Source: UBA937 sp031549725 (GTDB lineage: Bacteria; Spirochaetota; Spirochaetia; Treponematales; Breznakiellaceae). From it: a stretch of DNA of 64,000 bases. The position numbers were made by a program, and so were the translations under genes. Location: NCBI GenBank assembly GCA_031549725.1, contig JAVBPH010000022.1, forward strand, positions 1 through 64,000. The letters are read 5' to 3'. This document shows, one piece after another, positions 51,959-60,630 of this stretch (within the stretch, counting starts at the first letter, position 1; each line of letters starts with the position of its first letter). The notes under the pieces were generated by a model. The model did no database searches. It saw only the letters and a program-made list of their open reading frames with translations, and was not told the origin of the DNA.

Positions 51959-52943
51959 TCATAACAAAAATCAGGGTAAAAAAAAGATAAGGATTATTGT
52001 TCCGGTGGTCATAATCGTTATTGCTGCGGGGGTTGGAATCTTTTTCTTTCTGAGATCAAAAAAATCTCCGGAAAATGTTACATACTATACCGTTAAGAAT
52101 GAGGTTTACCGGAACATTATCGAGATATCCGGGAATATCAAGGCGGCCCAGGAACAGAAAATTCAGGCTGCCGGAGACGGAACGGTTGAGGAAGTATATG
52201 TCAAACAGGGGGACCGGGTAAAAAAAGGAACCCTGCTTTTCCGCCTGGAAGATTCGAATGAAAGGTTTAACCTTGCAAATCATGAATTCCTGATGAACCA
52301 GGAAAAAATAAACGGTTCATCCGCAAAACTGGCCCTCATGGAAAAACAGAAGGAAGTGTATATGAAGAACATCGAAGACCGGAGGCTCATTGCCCGGTTT
52401 GACGGAATCATAGGACAGCTTTCCCTTTCCGGCGGGGATTATGCCAAGGCCCAGGATGTGTTCGGATATCTCATTGACCGGAGTTATCTGAAATCCACCG
52501 TGGAAGTTGTGGAAACCGACGCCCTCCGGCTTAAGGCAGGACAAAGGGTAATACTGAAATTCCCCGCATATCCCGACCTTACGGTGGAGGCGGTGGTAGT
52601 TTCCTACCCCACGGTGGGCCGCATCACATCCCGGGGAGCTACGGTTCTGGATACGGAAATCCGCATTGATAATCCTCCGGATGAAATTCTCCCGGGGTAT
52701 TCATTTACCGGAGAAATCATCAGCGGGGAAGATGAGGAAGTTCTCATTGTCGAATCAGGGGCAATAGCCTACCGGAACGGCCAGGCCTATGCGGAAAAAG
52801 CCGCCGGAGAAAAAACAAATGAAGTGGAGGTGGAGGTCATTCCCTTTGGAAGAAATCTGGTCCGGGTTTTGTCGGGCCTTGCCGCGGGGGATACCGTAAA
52901 AAGCCAGGAACGCGTTGATCCGCGGATGGGGATGATGTACTGA
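51948..52943 (+). CDS. Periplasmic adaptor (HlyD/MacA family)
   Basis: A 331-aa membrane-fusion protein: N-terminal helix (IRIIVPVVIIVIAAGVGIFFFL, about 16-37), biotinyl-lipoyl-like domain split by a short hairpin (GNIKAAQEQKIQAAGDGTVEE..VKQGDRVKKGTLLFRL and ARFDGIIGQLSLSGGDY) and a beta-barrel domain (AGQRVILKFPAYPDLTVEA). It bridges the inner-membrane MacB-type transporter to the TolC protein. Its stop overlaps the next start by one base (TGATG). Confidence 0.9.
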   Translation: MKNSHNKNQGKKKIRIIVPVVIIVIAAGVGIFFFLRSKKSPENVTYYTVKNEVYRNIIEISGNIKAAQEQKIQAAGDGTVEEVYVKQGDRVKKGTLLFRLEDSNERFNLANHEFLMNQEKINGSSAKLALMEKQKEVYMKNIEDRRLIARFDGIIGQLSLSGGDYAKAQDVFGYLIDRSYLKSTVEVVETDALRLKAGQRVILKFPAYPDLTVEAVVVSYPTVGRITSRGATVLDTEIRIDNPPDEILPGYSFTGEIISGEDEEVLIVESGAIAYRNGQAYAEKAAGEKTNEVEVEVIPFGRNLVRVLSGLAAGDTVKSQERVDPRMGMMY

Positions 52944-53629
52944 TGCCGGATCCTTTGGTGATACTTCAGGATATCCATAAAACCTATTTCATGGGTGAGA
53001 GTGAAGTTCATGCCCTGGCGGGTGTTTCCTTTTCCATAAACCAGGGGGAATATGTTTCTATCATGGGGCCCTCAGGATCGGGGAAATCCACATGTATGAA
53101 TATGATAGGCTGCCTGGACCGTCCCACATCGGGGGATATCCTCATCAACCAGATTAATACATCCCGGATGTCCGAAACGGAACTGGCCCTGGTACGGAAT
53201 AAAACCATCGGGTTTGTGTTTCAGCAGTACCACCTGATCACCAACATGACGGTTCTGGAAAATGTGATGCTGCCCCTGCGGTACCAGGGTTTAACGGTCC
53301 ATGAACGGCGGGACCGGGCCAGGGATATCCTGGAACGGATTGGCCTGGGGGACCGGTTCAAACATCTGCCCCATGAACTTTCGGGAGGCCAGAAGCAGCG
53401 GACCGCCATTGCCCGGGCAGCGGTGACGGGTCCCGCAATTATCCTCGCGGATGAACCCACCGGGTCCCTGGACACCGGAACAGGCCAGTCGGTGATTGAC
53501 CTTTTTGGGGAAATCAACCGGGCGGGAACTACTATTATCATTGTCACCCATGATCCTGATATTGGAAATGCCGCGCCCCGGCGCATTCATATCCGGGACG
53601 GAAAAATCTGGGGGGATGAACATGTTTGA
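52943..53629 (+). CDS. ABC exporter ATPase (MacB/LolD type)
   Basis: ATPase of 228 aa with Walker A MGPSGSGKSTCMNMIGCLD, the Q-loop region VFQQYHLITNMTVLENVMLP, signature LSGGQKQRTAIARA, Walker B IILADEPTGSLDTG and the switch histidine. In MacB this domain is fused to the permease; here they are separate genes overlapping by 8 bp. Powers export of a peptide, lipoprotein or antibiotic; the substrate is unknown. Confidence 0.94.
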   Translation: MPDPLVILQDIHKTYFMGESEVHALAGVSFSINQGEYVSIMGPSGSGKSTCMNMIGCLDRPTSGDILINQINTSRMSETELALVRNKTIGFVFQQYHLITNMTVLENVMLPLRYQGLTVHERRDRARDILERIGLGDRFKHLPHELSGGQKQRTAIARAAVTGPAIILADEPTGSLDTGTGQSVIDLFGEINRAGTTIIIVTHDPDIGNAAPRRIHIRDGKIWGDEHV

Positions 53630-54812
53630 AGATTTTACCAACGCCCTTCGGAATTTTATATCAAACAAAACCAGGACGCTCCTTTCACTCCTGGGAATCA
53701 TCATAGGGGTTGCCTCGGTTATTATGGTTACCACCATCGGCCTTGGAGCAACCGAAGATGTTAAGCGGGCTTTTGGTTCTTCCGGCCTGGATATTGTGGA
53801 GGTCATGCCCGGCTGGTCCCTGAGAAGGACCAGCGAAATTGAATTCAACGAAAACTTCAGGAATGAACTGCAGTCTTCCATCAAAGGGATAAAAAATATT
53901 TTTTACATTAATGAAACCGGAGGGCATCTCAGACGGGGAGATCTGGATCTTGGATTGAGTATTAAAGCGGTGGAGCCCGGATATTTTGATATGATGTCCA
54001 TCAAACTTGATTATGGCCGTTTTTTCACAAACTCCGAGCAGGTCCAGGGAATTCAGAAAATCATCCTTGGTACGGATGCGGCCCGGTATCTTTTTCCCGA
54101 AGGAAAGGCGGTTGGAAAAACCCTGACCCTTCAATTGGATGAGTACCAGCTGGGTTTTGAAGTAATTGGTGTGCTGGAGCTTTCTGAAAGCATCGGATTT
54201 GAAAGTCCCGATCAAAATGCCTTTATTCCCCGGGCGGTATACTCCGGAAAAATCACCCCCAATCCCAGGGCCAGCAGGGTTCTTATTCAGGCGTATAACC
54301 AGAACATTACCCCCCGGATCCAGAGGGATATTGAACAATGGGCCGCTGAAAAAACCGGAAACCCCCAGGCACTATATATATTTTCCATGCAGTCCATTCT
54401 GGACCAGTACAACCAGATTACCGGGTCACTTAACCTGCTGCTCACGGGTATTGCGGGGATCTCCCTCCTGGTTGGGGGAATCGGGATAATGAATATCATG
54501 ATTGTTACCGTCACCGAACGGAAAAAGGAAATAGGAATCAGAAAGGCACTGGGGGCAAGTCCGGGAGCTATCAGGATGCAGTTTCTGGTGGAATCCTCCA
54601 CTATTACCCTGCTGGGCGGAATTGCCGGAATTCTCCTGGGGCTGTTCCTCAGTTTTATTGTGGTAAAAACCCTGAATTGGCCTTTCATTATCCGGTGGAT
54701 AAACTGTTTTGCCGCGTTTATTTTTTCTGCGGTGGTGGGTATTTTTTTCGGACTCCATCCGGCCATGCGGGCCGCCCGGCTCGACCCGGTGGAAGCATTG
54801 GGCGGGGAATGA
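53622..54812 (+). CDS. ABC exporter permease (MacB/FtsX type)
   Basis: A 396-aa permease with four membrane helices, one at the N-terminus (TLLSLLGIIIGVASVIMVTT) and three near the C-terminus, and a large periplasmic domain between them. The motif ERKKEIGIRKALGASPGAIR and the end HPAMRAARLDPVEALGGE are diagnostic. ATG 53622 (or 53616) follows GGGGG; longer starts inside the ATPase gene are not used. Last gene of the operon; a family-D repeat piece (GTCTGGTTTAACCAGAC, 54859-54875) follows. Confidence 0.92.
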   Translation: MFEDFTNALRNFISNKTRTLLSLLGIIIGVASVIMVTTIGLGATEDVKRAFGSSGLDIVEVMPGWSLRRTSEIEFNENFRNELQSSIKGIKNIFYINETGGHLRRGDLDLGLSIKAVEPGYFDMMSIKLDYGRFFTNSEQVQGIQKIILGTDAARYLFPEGKAVGKTLTLQLDEYQLGFEVIGVLELSESIGFESPDQNAFIPRAVYSGKITPNPRASRVLIQAYNQNITPRIQRDIEQWAAEKTGNPQALYIFSMQSILDQYNQITGSLNLLLTGIAGISLLVGGIGIMNIMIVTVTERKKEIGIRKALGASPGAIRMQFLVESSTITLLGGIAGILLGLFLSFIVVKTLNWPFIIRWINCFAAFIFSAVVGIFFGLHPAMRAARLDPVEALGGE

Positions 54813-54917
54813 AACTCCCTGCGGGGAGGTTCGTTCGAGGGGAAATTTATAATACCGTCTGGTTTAACCAGACTTCCGAATAAAAGCCATTTTAGAAAGT
54901 AATCAGCCCCCGGGCAG

Positions 54918-54942
54918 AAAAAAAGCAGCCCCTCCGGGCTGC
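54918..54942 (-). terminator. Rho-independent terminator of the rnf operon
   Basis: On the minus strand GCAGCCC-GGAG-GGGCTGC followed by TTTTTTT, 14 bp after the rnfB stop. Confidence 0.95.
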
Positions 54943-54955
54943 CTGAAATTAATTT

Positions 54956-55825
54956 TTATGCTTCTACCGGGGCGGGCTTCTCTTCCGGCTGCTTTTCCTC
55001 TTCACCAGCCTTGCTTATCACAATATCCTTCTGCAGCATCTTAAAGACCTTGGTGGGGCATTTCCCGACACAAACACCGCAGCTGGTACATTTGCTGTAG
55101 TCAACTATAGGTATGCCGTTTTTCATGGTGATGCATTTTTCCGGACAGTTCTTCACGCAGATCTCGCATTTGATGCATCCCACTTTACATGTTTTCATGA
55201 CCATGGACTTTACCGGGTTCCGGTTGGAACAAACCACCACGGAGCCCAGCCTTTCCCTGGGTACTTCCAGGAAAATCTGCTGGGGACACTCGATGATACA
55301 GTTTCTGCAGCCCGTACATTTATCATAATCCACATGGGGAAGCCCGTCATCTCCCATATGAAGGGCGTCAAACTGGCAGACCAGGGTACAGTCTCCGTAC
55401 CCGAGGCAGCCCCAGGTACAGAGTTTGGTTCCGCCGGTGGTAAGTTTTGCGGCCCTGCAGGTTTCCACGCCGTTGTATTCGGCTTTTACCGGCGCATGAT
55501 CCTTTGACCCCTGGCAGGCAAGCACCGCCACCACCGGATGCATGGATGCGTTGACCCCCATTATTTGAGAGAGTTTAGCCGCGGTGGAAACGCCCCCCGG
55601 GGCGCAGCGGGTAATTTCCACGGACCGGGAAGCCACCGCCGCGGCATACCCGTCGCAGCCGGGATAACCGCAGGCGCCGCAGTTAATCCCCGGTAATGCA
55701 TTCCGGACAGTGGCGATCATGGGATCGGTTTCAACCTTGAAGAATTCTTCAAAAAATCCCAGCAGGGTTCCCAGAACAAATGCCAGGACCAGGGCAAACC
55801 CGGTGGTAATCAGTACAATTGTCAT
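54956..55825 (-). CDS. rnfB: Rnf complex subunit B
   Basis: Electron-entry subunit of the Rnf complex (ferredoxin:NAD+ oxidoreductase, ion-pumping). N-terminal membrane helix, then the four-cysteine motif NCGACGYPGCDGYA (about residue 49) and several ferredoxin-type motifs: CTGCRNCIIECP, CIKCEICVKNCP and CTSCGVCVGKCP. The 289-aa length is normal for this class, and the C-terminus is Glu/Pro-rich. Last gene of rnfCDGEAB. Confidence 0.96.
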   Translation of the reverse strand: MTIVLITTGFALVLAFVLGTLLGFFEEFFKVETDPMIATVRNALPGINCGACGYPGCDGYAAAVASRSVEITRCAPGGVSTAAKLSQIMGVNASMHPVVAVLACQGSKDHAPVKAEYNGVETCRAAKLTTGGTKLCTWGCLGYGDCTLVCQFDALHMGDDGLPHVDYDKCTGCRNCIIECPQQIFLEVPRERLGSVVVCSNRNPVKSMVMKTCKVGCIKCEICVKNCPEKCITMKNGIPIVDYSKCTSCGVCVGKCPTKVFKMLQKDIVISKAGEEEKQPEEKPAPVEA

Positions 55826-55835
55826 TCCCCGCCTC

Positions 55836-56411
55836 CTACTTTACCAGTCCGGAAAAACCCATAAAGGCCATGGACAACAAACCCGCCGCAACAAAAAGAA
55901 TTGGCGTTCCCTTTAAGAATTCCGGTATGGGACTCGTTTTAATCCGCTTGCGGATTCCCGCCAGAAGAAGCAGCGAAAGCAGGAATCCTAAAGCAACCCC
56001 TACGGCGTACACCACGGATTCGATGAAGTTATAATTCTTAACCACATTATCAAAGGTGACCCCCAGGATTGCGCAGTTGGTGGTAATCAGGGCCAGGTAA
56101 ATCCCCATGGATGCGTACAACGATGGAACGGTCTTTTTAAGATAAAATTCCACCAGCTGCACCAGAGCGGCAATCACGAGGATGAAAACCAGGATCTGCA
56201 GGAATTCCATGTTGTTGGGAACCAGAATATAATAGTAGATAGGCCAGGTTGCACAGGTTGCCAGAACCGTTACGAAGGTTACGGCCAGGCCCATCCCGAT
56301 GGATTTGTTTTCGTCGTTGCTCATCCCGATAAACGGACACAGGGCAAGGAAGCGCATTAACACGACATTGTTAATCAAAAAAGCTGATATGAAAATCTTA
56401 AACAAGTTCAT
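55836..56411 (-). CDS. rnfA: Rnf complex subunit A
   Basis: A 191-aa integral membrane protein with six predicted helices, starting FISAFLINNVVLMRFLALCPFIGMS and containing TTNCAILGVTF. In the complex RnfA and RnfE hold an iron-sulfur cluster between them via conserved cysteines (LCPF and TNCAI here). ATGA overlap with rnfE. Confidence 0.96.
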   Translation of the reverse strand: MNLFKIFISAFLINNVVLMRFLALCPFIGMSNDENKSIGMGLAVTFVTVLATCATWPIYYYILVPNNMEFLQILVFILVIAALVQLVEFYLKKTVPSLYASMGIYLALITTNCAILGVTFDNVVKNYNFIESVVYAVGVALGFLLSLLLLAGIRKRIKTSPIPEFLKGTPILFVAAGLLSMAFMGFSGLVK

Positions 56412-57067
56412 GCCTGTTCCTCCTTGGGTTCCTTAAGACGGGACTTGATAAAAAGATTCAGGGCGATAAACAGGGCAAATACAATAAATCCCCCCGGCGG
56501 AAGCGCAAAGAAAAGGATTGGCTGGAATTCGGGAACGCTCTCCAGATGCAGAATCTTTCCAAAAAACTGGATGGTCCTATCTATTATCATAAAATCAAAA
56601 ATACTTCCGTTTCCAAGCAGTTCCCGGACCAGGGAAATCCCTACCAGTACCCAGGTATACCCCAGACCCATACCAAGGGCATCGGGAATTACCTCGGCAA
56701 CTGACTTTTTGGAAGCAAAGGATTCCACCCGGCCCATGATGATACAGTTAACTACGATCAATGGAATAAAAATTCCCATTGATTCGGAAAGGTCCGGGAA
56801 ATAAGCCTTCAGCACGTAGTCAATTACCGTAGTAAAGGCCGCAATAACAATAATAAATATTGGAATTCTGATTGAATCGGGGATCAGTTTCCTGAATATG
56901 CTGATCACCACCTCCGACATGAGAAGCACAAAGGTCATGGACAACCCCATGCCGATACCGTTGGCCACACTGGTGGTAACCGCCAGGGCGGAACATAATC
57001 CGATCATCAATGTGAGCAGGGGATTTTCCCTGACAAGACCATTAGTAAAAATACGGAAAAATTTCAC
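56408..57067 (-). CDS. rnfE: Rnf complex subunit E
   Basis: Membrane subunit (219 aa) homologous to RnfA: NPLLTLMIGLCSALAVTTSV and VVNCIIMGRVESFA with the conserved cysteines. The start is taken as GTG 57067, which overlaps the rnfG stop (GTGA) and has AAGGGGG upstream; the longer frame to 57094 would lie within rnfG. Confidence 0.95.
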   Translation of the reverse strand: MKFFRIFTNGLVRENPLLTLMIGLCSALAVTTSVANGIGMGLSMTFVLLMSEVVISIFRKLIPDSIRIPIFIIVIAAFTTVIDYVLKAYFPDLSESMGIFIPLIVVNCIIMGRVESFASKKSVAEVIPDALGMGLGYTWVLVGISLVRELLGNGSIFDFMIIDRTIQFFGKILHLESVPEFQPILFFALPPGGFIVFALFIALNLFIKSRLKEPKEEQA

Positions 57068-57666
57068 CGGGTACCCCCTTGGGAAGCAAGCCATGAAAAC
57101 CCGGCCTGGGATGCGGTTTTAACCGCCAGGGCAACAGCCTTGCTGGTGATAGTCGAAGCAGTAATAGCCGCCACATCGGACTTTACCTGAAAAGGATCGG
57201 TCACAGCCTTGCCTGCAAACTGGCCGTAAAAGGTAATCCCCTTTTTCCGGTCCACATAGTAATTAGGAGAAGATGCCTTGGCGCCGAGTCCGGGGGTATC
57301 CTGGTTCTGGAGAATTTTAATCCCGCTGACCTTACCGTTGGTTCCGACCCCCACCATCATAACAATGGGTCCGCCGTAACTGCCGGCGGAGGCACTGATG
57401 GCCACCCCAATCACCGCCCCGCCCTTCTTGATGGCATACTGGTCCGAAAAGGTTACGCCGCTGTCGGGACTGTTAATCTGTCCGGTAATTTTTTCGTAGC
57501 CGTCGCTGTCCGGAAAAATTTCCGCCAGGGCAGTTTCCAGTTTTTTCTGATCATGACCTTCAATCGTTTTTTTTGTTCCGGTATACACAAAGGCCAGACC
57601 CACGCAGGCCACCGTGGCATAGAGGGCCAGGACTAAACCAAGGAACAGCATTCTTTTTACATTCAT
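57064..57666 (-). CDS. rnfG: Rnf complex subunit G
   Basis: A 200-aa protein with one membrane helix and a periplasmic FMN-binding domain. The covalent FMN threonine is expected in ITASTITSKAV near the C-terminus, and NQDTPGLGAKAS is typical. It overlaps rnfD by ATGA and rnfE by GTGA. Confidence 0.95.
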   Translation of the reverse strand: MNVKRMLFLGLVLALYATVACVGLAFVYTGTKKTIEGHDQKKLETALAEIFPDSDGYEKITGQINSPDSGVTFSDQYAIKKGGAVIGVAISASAGSYGGPIVMMVGVGTNGKVSGIKILQNQDTPGLGAKASSPNYYVDRKKGITFYGQFAGKAVTDPFQVKSDVAAITASTITSKAVALAVKTASQAGFSWLASQGGTR

Positions 57667-58682
57667 TTCTTATCCTCCTTCTTCACATGAACAAAGCCGT
57701 ATTTTTTCTGCAAAAGCCTGTTCAGGAAAGGAGTCAGGGCATTCATCATGAGGATGCCGTAGGTAACCCCCTCGGGGTAGGATCCCCATTTACGGATCAG
57801 CACGGTAATCAAACCTGCGCCGAAACCGAAGATCAGTTTACCCTTGGAAGTCATGGGGGCGGTTACATAATCGGTGGCCATGAAGACGGCCCCAAAAAGG
57901 ATACCCCCGGTGAGGATGCCGAAAACCGGATCCATACCAAGAACAAAGGAAGCCAGCATGGTGGTGACCACCATGGACAGCGGAGCCCTCCAGTCAATAG
58001 TTTTTGTAATTATCAGATAGAAGGCCCCAGCCAGGATCAGCATGATTGAAGATTCACCGATACAGCCGGCCCGGTTCCCGAAGAAAAGGGTTTTCATAAC
58101 CTGCCAGTATTCCGCCGACCGGGCAAGACCCGACGAGACAAGGTCCGCACCCACATCGCTGATGGTTCCTCCCATTTTAACAATGTTGAGGGGTGTGGCC
58201 GTAGAAATTGCATCCGTCAGGGGAACCCCAAATCCGGAAGGTTTGTGCCAGGAAGTAATAGCCGCGGGGAAGCTCATAATCAGGAAGGCCCGGCCTATCA
58301 GCGCCGGGTTGAACACGTTGGCTCCCAGGCCGCCGAAGAACTCCTTGGCAACGATGATGGCAAAAATTGCTCCCAGGGCGGTCATCCATAGGGGAGTTGA
58401 CGGGGGAAGCACCAAAGCCAAAAGAAGCCCCGTTACAATGGCGGAACCGTCCGCAATCCGGATGTCCCGTTTAATTATTTTTCTGAATAGAGCCTCCGCT
58501 GCTACCGCAGAAACCACGGACACTGCAATCGTAAGAACTGCTCCCATCCCGTACTGAATTACTCCGAACACGGACACCGGCAGCAATGCGATGATTACAT
58601 TAAACATAATCATCCTGGAATTAATTGGTGATGCATAATGCGGGCTGGATGCCAGTAGGACCCGCCCTTCGTTTTGTGCCAT
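57663..58682 (-). CDS. rnfD: Rnf complex subunit D
   Basis: Membrane subunit (339 aa) with about nine helices. The covalent FMN site reads TDAISTATPLN (about residue 175), close to the usual SGAT. Pieces such as GGLGANVFNPALIGRAFL and SYPEGVTYGILMMNALTPFLNR are diagnostic. GAGGAG precedes its ATG, 11 bp after rnfC. Confidence 0.95.
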   Translation of the reverse strand: MAQNEGRVLLASSPHYASPINSRMIMFNVIIALLPVSVFGVIQYGMGAVLTIAVSVVSAVAAEALFRKIIKRDIRIADGSAIVTGLLLALVLPPSTPLWMTALGAIFAIIVAKEFFGGLGANVFNPALIGRAFLIMSFPAAITSWHKPSGFGVPLTDAISTATPLNIVKMGGTISDVGADLVSSGLARSAEYWQVMKTLFFGNRAGCIGESSIMLILAGAFYLIITKTIDWRAPLSMVVTTMLASFVLGMDPVFGILTGGILFGAVFMATDYVTAPMTSKGKLIFGFGAGLITVLIRKWGSYPEGVTYGILMMNALTPFLNRLLQKKYGFVHVKKEDKK

Positions 58683-58693
58683 GCTCTGCTCCT

Positions 58694-60040
58694 CTACTTT
58701 TTCGCCTGGGCTGCCTGCAGAGCCCGGAAACGCTGTTTGCCAACCCGGAAACGCTGGACCAGTTTAATCCTGGCGGGACAAACATAGGCGCAGCTTCCGC
58801 ATTCAATACAATCCAGAAGACCCGCCTTCACAGCTCCGTCCATATCATCACTGTTGAGGCCGATGTTGATCATTACCGGTGAAAGCCAGCATGAACAATT
58901 GCGGATACACCGGCCGCAGCGGATGCAGGGACCTTCGGCAAATTCCGCGGTTTCCCCGGCGGTCATCAGGATAATCCCCGAGGTGTTTTTCTGAATTGGG
59001 ATTGATACGGCGGGAACCGCATTGCCCATCATAGGACCGCCGAAAATAACCTTCCGGAGTTTCCCGTAATCAATATCCATAAACTCCGGAGGAAGCTCAC
59101 TGATTATGGTTCCAATGGGGGCGTAAATATTTTTTGGTGTTTTACAGGCCCCGCCGCTGACCGTCAGGCCCCGTTCAATCAGGGGTTTGCCGAACTGGAA
59201 GGCTTCAGCAATGGCAATGGCGGTTCCCACGTTCTGGACGATGCAGCCCACATCCATGGGCAGTCCCCCGGAGGGAACCTGTTTCCCGGTGATGGCGGTG
59301 ATCAGCATTTTTTCACCACCCTGGGGATACCTGGATCTTAGAAGCTGTACCGTAATATCAAAACCATGTTTTGATTTTTTTACTGCATCTTCCAGTACCG
59401 GTACTAATGAAGTCTTATTGTCTTCCATACCGATGATCGCCTTTTTTACTCCGGTGATCCTCATAATAATGCAAAGACCTTCAATTAAGACGTCCGGTTT
59501 TTCCCTGATGGCAGCTTCATCGGTGGTAAGGTAAGGTTCACATTCGGCCCCGTCCAGGATGATTAAATCGATGGGCTTATTCGCCGGAGGGGTCAGTTTT
59601 ATGTGTGCCGGGAAACCGGCACCGCCCATTCCTACTATGCCGGCTTCGCGGATTCTTGCCAGGGCTTCATCCTTGGTACAGCTGAAAGCGTCCAGGGGCA
59701 TCATAAAATCATCCCCGGCTTCAACCTCGGCGGCCTCAATAACAATACACAACCCTTCAATATTGTTTGCCTGGGTCCGGGGTTCAATTTTTTTCACCAC
59801 CCCGGAAATGGAAGCATGGACCGGCACCGTCATTGGCCCCGGACTGACCGCATCGGCAATCTTCTGCCCCCGCCGGACCGTATCGCCTACCTTAACAAGA
59901 CTATGATTAGGAGCGCCAAAATGCTGGTTGATGGGGATTACCACCTGGACAGGCGGAGGGACATGCTCGCAGGATTTCCCTGTGGTTGCATCTTTTCGTT
60001 CAGGAAGGTGTACACCACGTTTAAAGGTTTTTACAGCCAT
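58694..60040 (-). CDS. rnfC: Rnf complex subunit C
   Basis: NADH-side subunit (448 aa) with an NAD/FMN-binding part (GIVGMGGAGFPAHIKL, CEPYLTTDEA) and two ferredoxin-like motifs: CIRCGRCIRNCSCWLSP and CIECGSCAYVCP. In the first, the proline usually following the fourth cysteine is replaced by Ser-Cys. First gene of the operon; AAGGAG lies 11 bases before the ATG, rather far. Rnf couples reduced ferredoxin oxidation to NAD+ reduction and pumps Na+ or H+. Confidence 0.95.
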   Translation of the reverse strand: MAVKTFKRGVHLPERKDATTGKSCEHVPPPVQVVIPINQHFGAPNHSLVKVGDTVRRGQKIADAVSPGPMTVPVHASISGVVKKIEPRTQANNIEGLCIVIEAAEVEAGDDFMMPLDAFSCTKDEALARIREAGIVGMGGAGFPAHIKLTPPANKPIDLIILDGAECEPYLTTDEAAIREKPDVLIEGLCIIMRITGVKKAIIGMEDNKTSLVPVLEDAVKKSKHGFDITVQLLRSRYPQGGEKMLITAITGKQVPSGGLPMDVGCIVQNVGTAIAIAEAFQFGKPLIERGLTVSGGACKTPKNIYAPIGTIISELPPEFMDIDYGKLRKVIFGGPMMGNAVPAVSIPIQKNTSGIILMTAGETAEFAEGPCIRCGRCIRNCSCWLSPVMINIGLNSDDMDGAVKAGLLDCIECGSCAYVCPARIKLVQRFRVGKQRFRALQAAQAKK

Positions 60041-60109
60041 ATATAAGGTTTCTCCTTAAGAAAAAAGTAAATCACAATATTGAAAGATGTATATATACTC
60101 TTATATCCA

Positions 60110-60310
60110 TTGATACATAAATAATAAAATTAGCAGTTGGAATTTTATCTCAAGAATAATCTATGCGTTTTCCCATATCCCGTCAAGGAGCTTCCATAGA
60201 AGGGGCTGTCCCCCAAGCGGTCGGAAGCTTGCATAATCCGGGTTTCCGGGGTAGAATACATTAATACGCCGGAATCCTGCTGTAAAACCAGCAGGATTCC
60301 GGTTTTATTT
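60110..60310 (+). ncRNA. Possible small RNA ending at the orphan terminator
   Basis: The 200 bp before the terminator contain AGCTTCC...GGAAGCT pairing around GGGG-CTGT-CCCC (about 60189-60232), and promoter-like TTGAAA lies at 60080. No open frame fits. It matches no RNA family known to me; the 5' end is uncertain. Confidence 0.3.
60269..60310 (+). terminator. Strong plus-strand terminator without a gene upstream
   Basis: 13-bp perfect stem CCGGAATCCTGCT (60269-60281) / AGCAGGATTCCGG (60290-60302), loop of 8, then TTTTATTT. The next plus-strand gene starts 320 bp later and the rnf operon is on the other strand. Confidence 0.85.
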
Positions 60311-60545
60311 GGAAGTCTGGTTTAATACCCCGCGGCTTGCCGCTGCTCAGGGGGCTCAAAGCTTACAGGTTATGGTATAGAACCAGACGGTATTATGCGG
60401 ACTTCGTCCGCGTTCTGTAAGGAAAGGATTATATGCGGGGTATTCACCCCGCATGCGGATACATTTCCTCTCGAACGAAACTTCCCGCGGCGTAATTAAA
60501 CGGTTTTAAAGATACCCTGGGGGGCTCGCCGCGGGGAGGTTCATT
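60303..60545. repeat. Mosaic of family C and D repeats (copy 6)
   Basis: Contains GGAAGTCTGGTTTAATACCCCG, CGTTCTGTAAGGAAAGGATTATATGCGGGG, CTCTCGAACGAAACTTCCCGC and CGCCGCGGGGAGGTTCATTT. Pieces of it recur at 16.67 kb and 54.83-54.88 kb. No gene in this gap (60041-60630). Confidence 0.65.
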
Positions 60546-60630
60546 TTGTGTTCACCATAGAAATGCTTAAGCTCTGGTTCAGGGCAGAGGTAATGCCTCT
60601 TTTCAGTAAAAATACCGATGGAGTATAGCT

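Noticed and set aside
60189..60250. tRNA-like stretch before the orphan terminator
   Set aside because: A CAAGC-GCTTG arm resembles a D-arm, but no acceptor stem, anticodon arm or T-arm with GTTCGAATCC can be folded.
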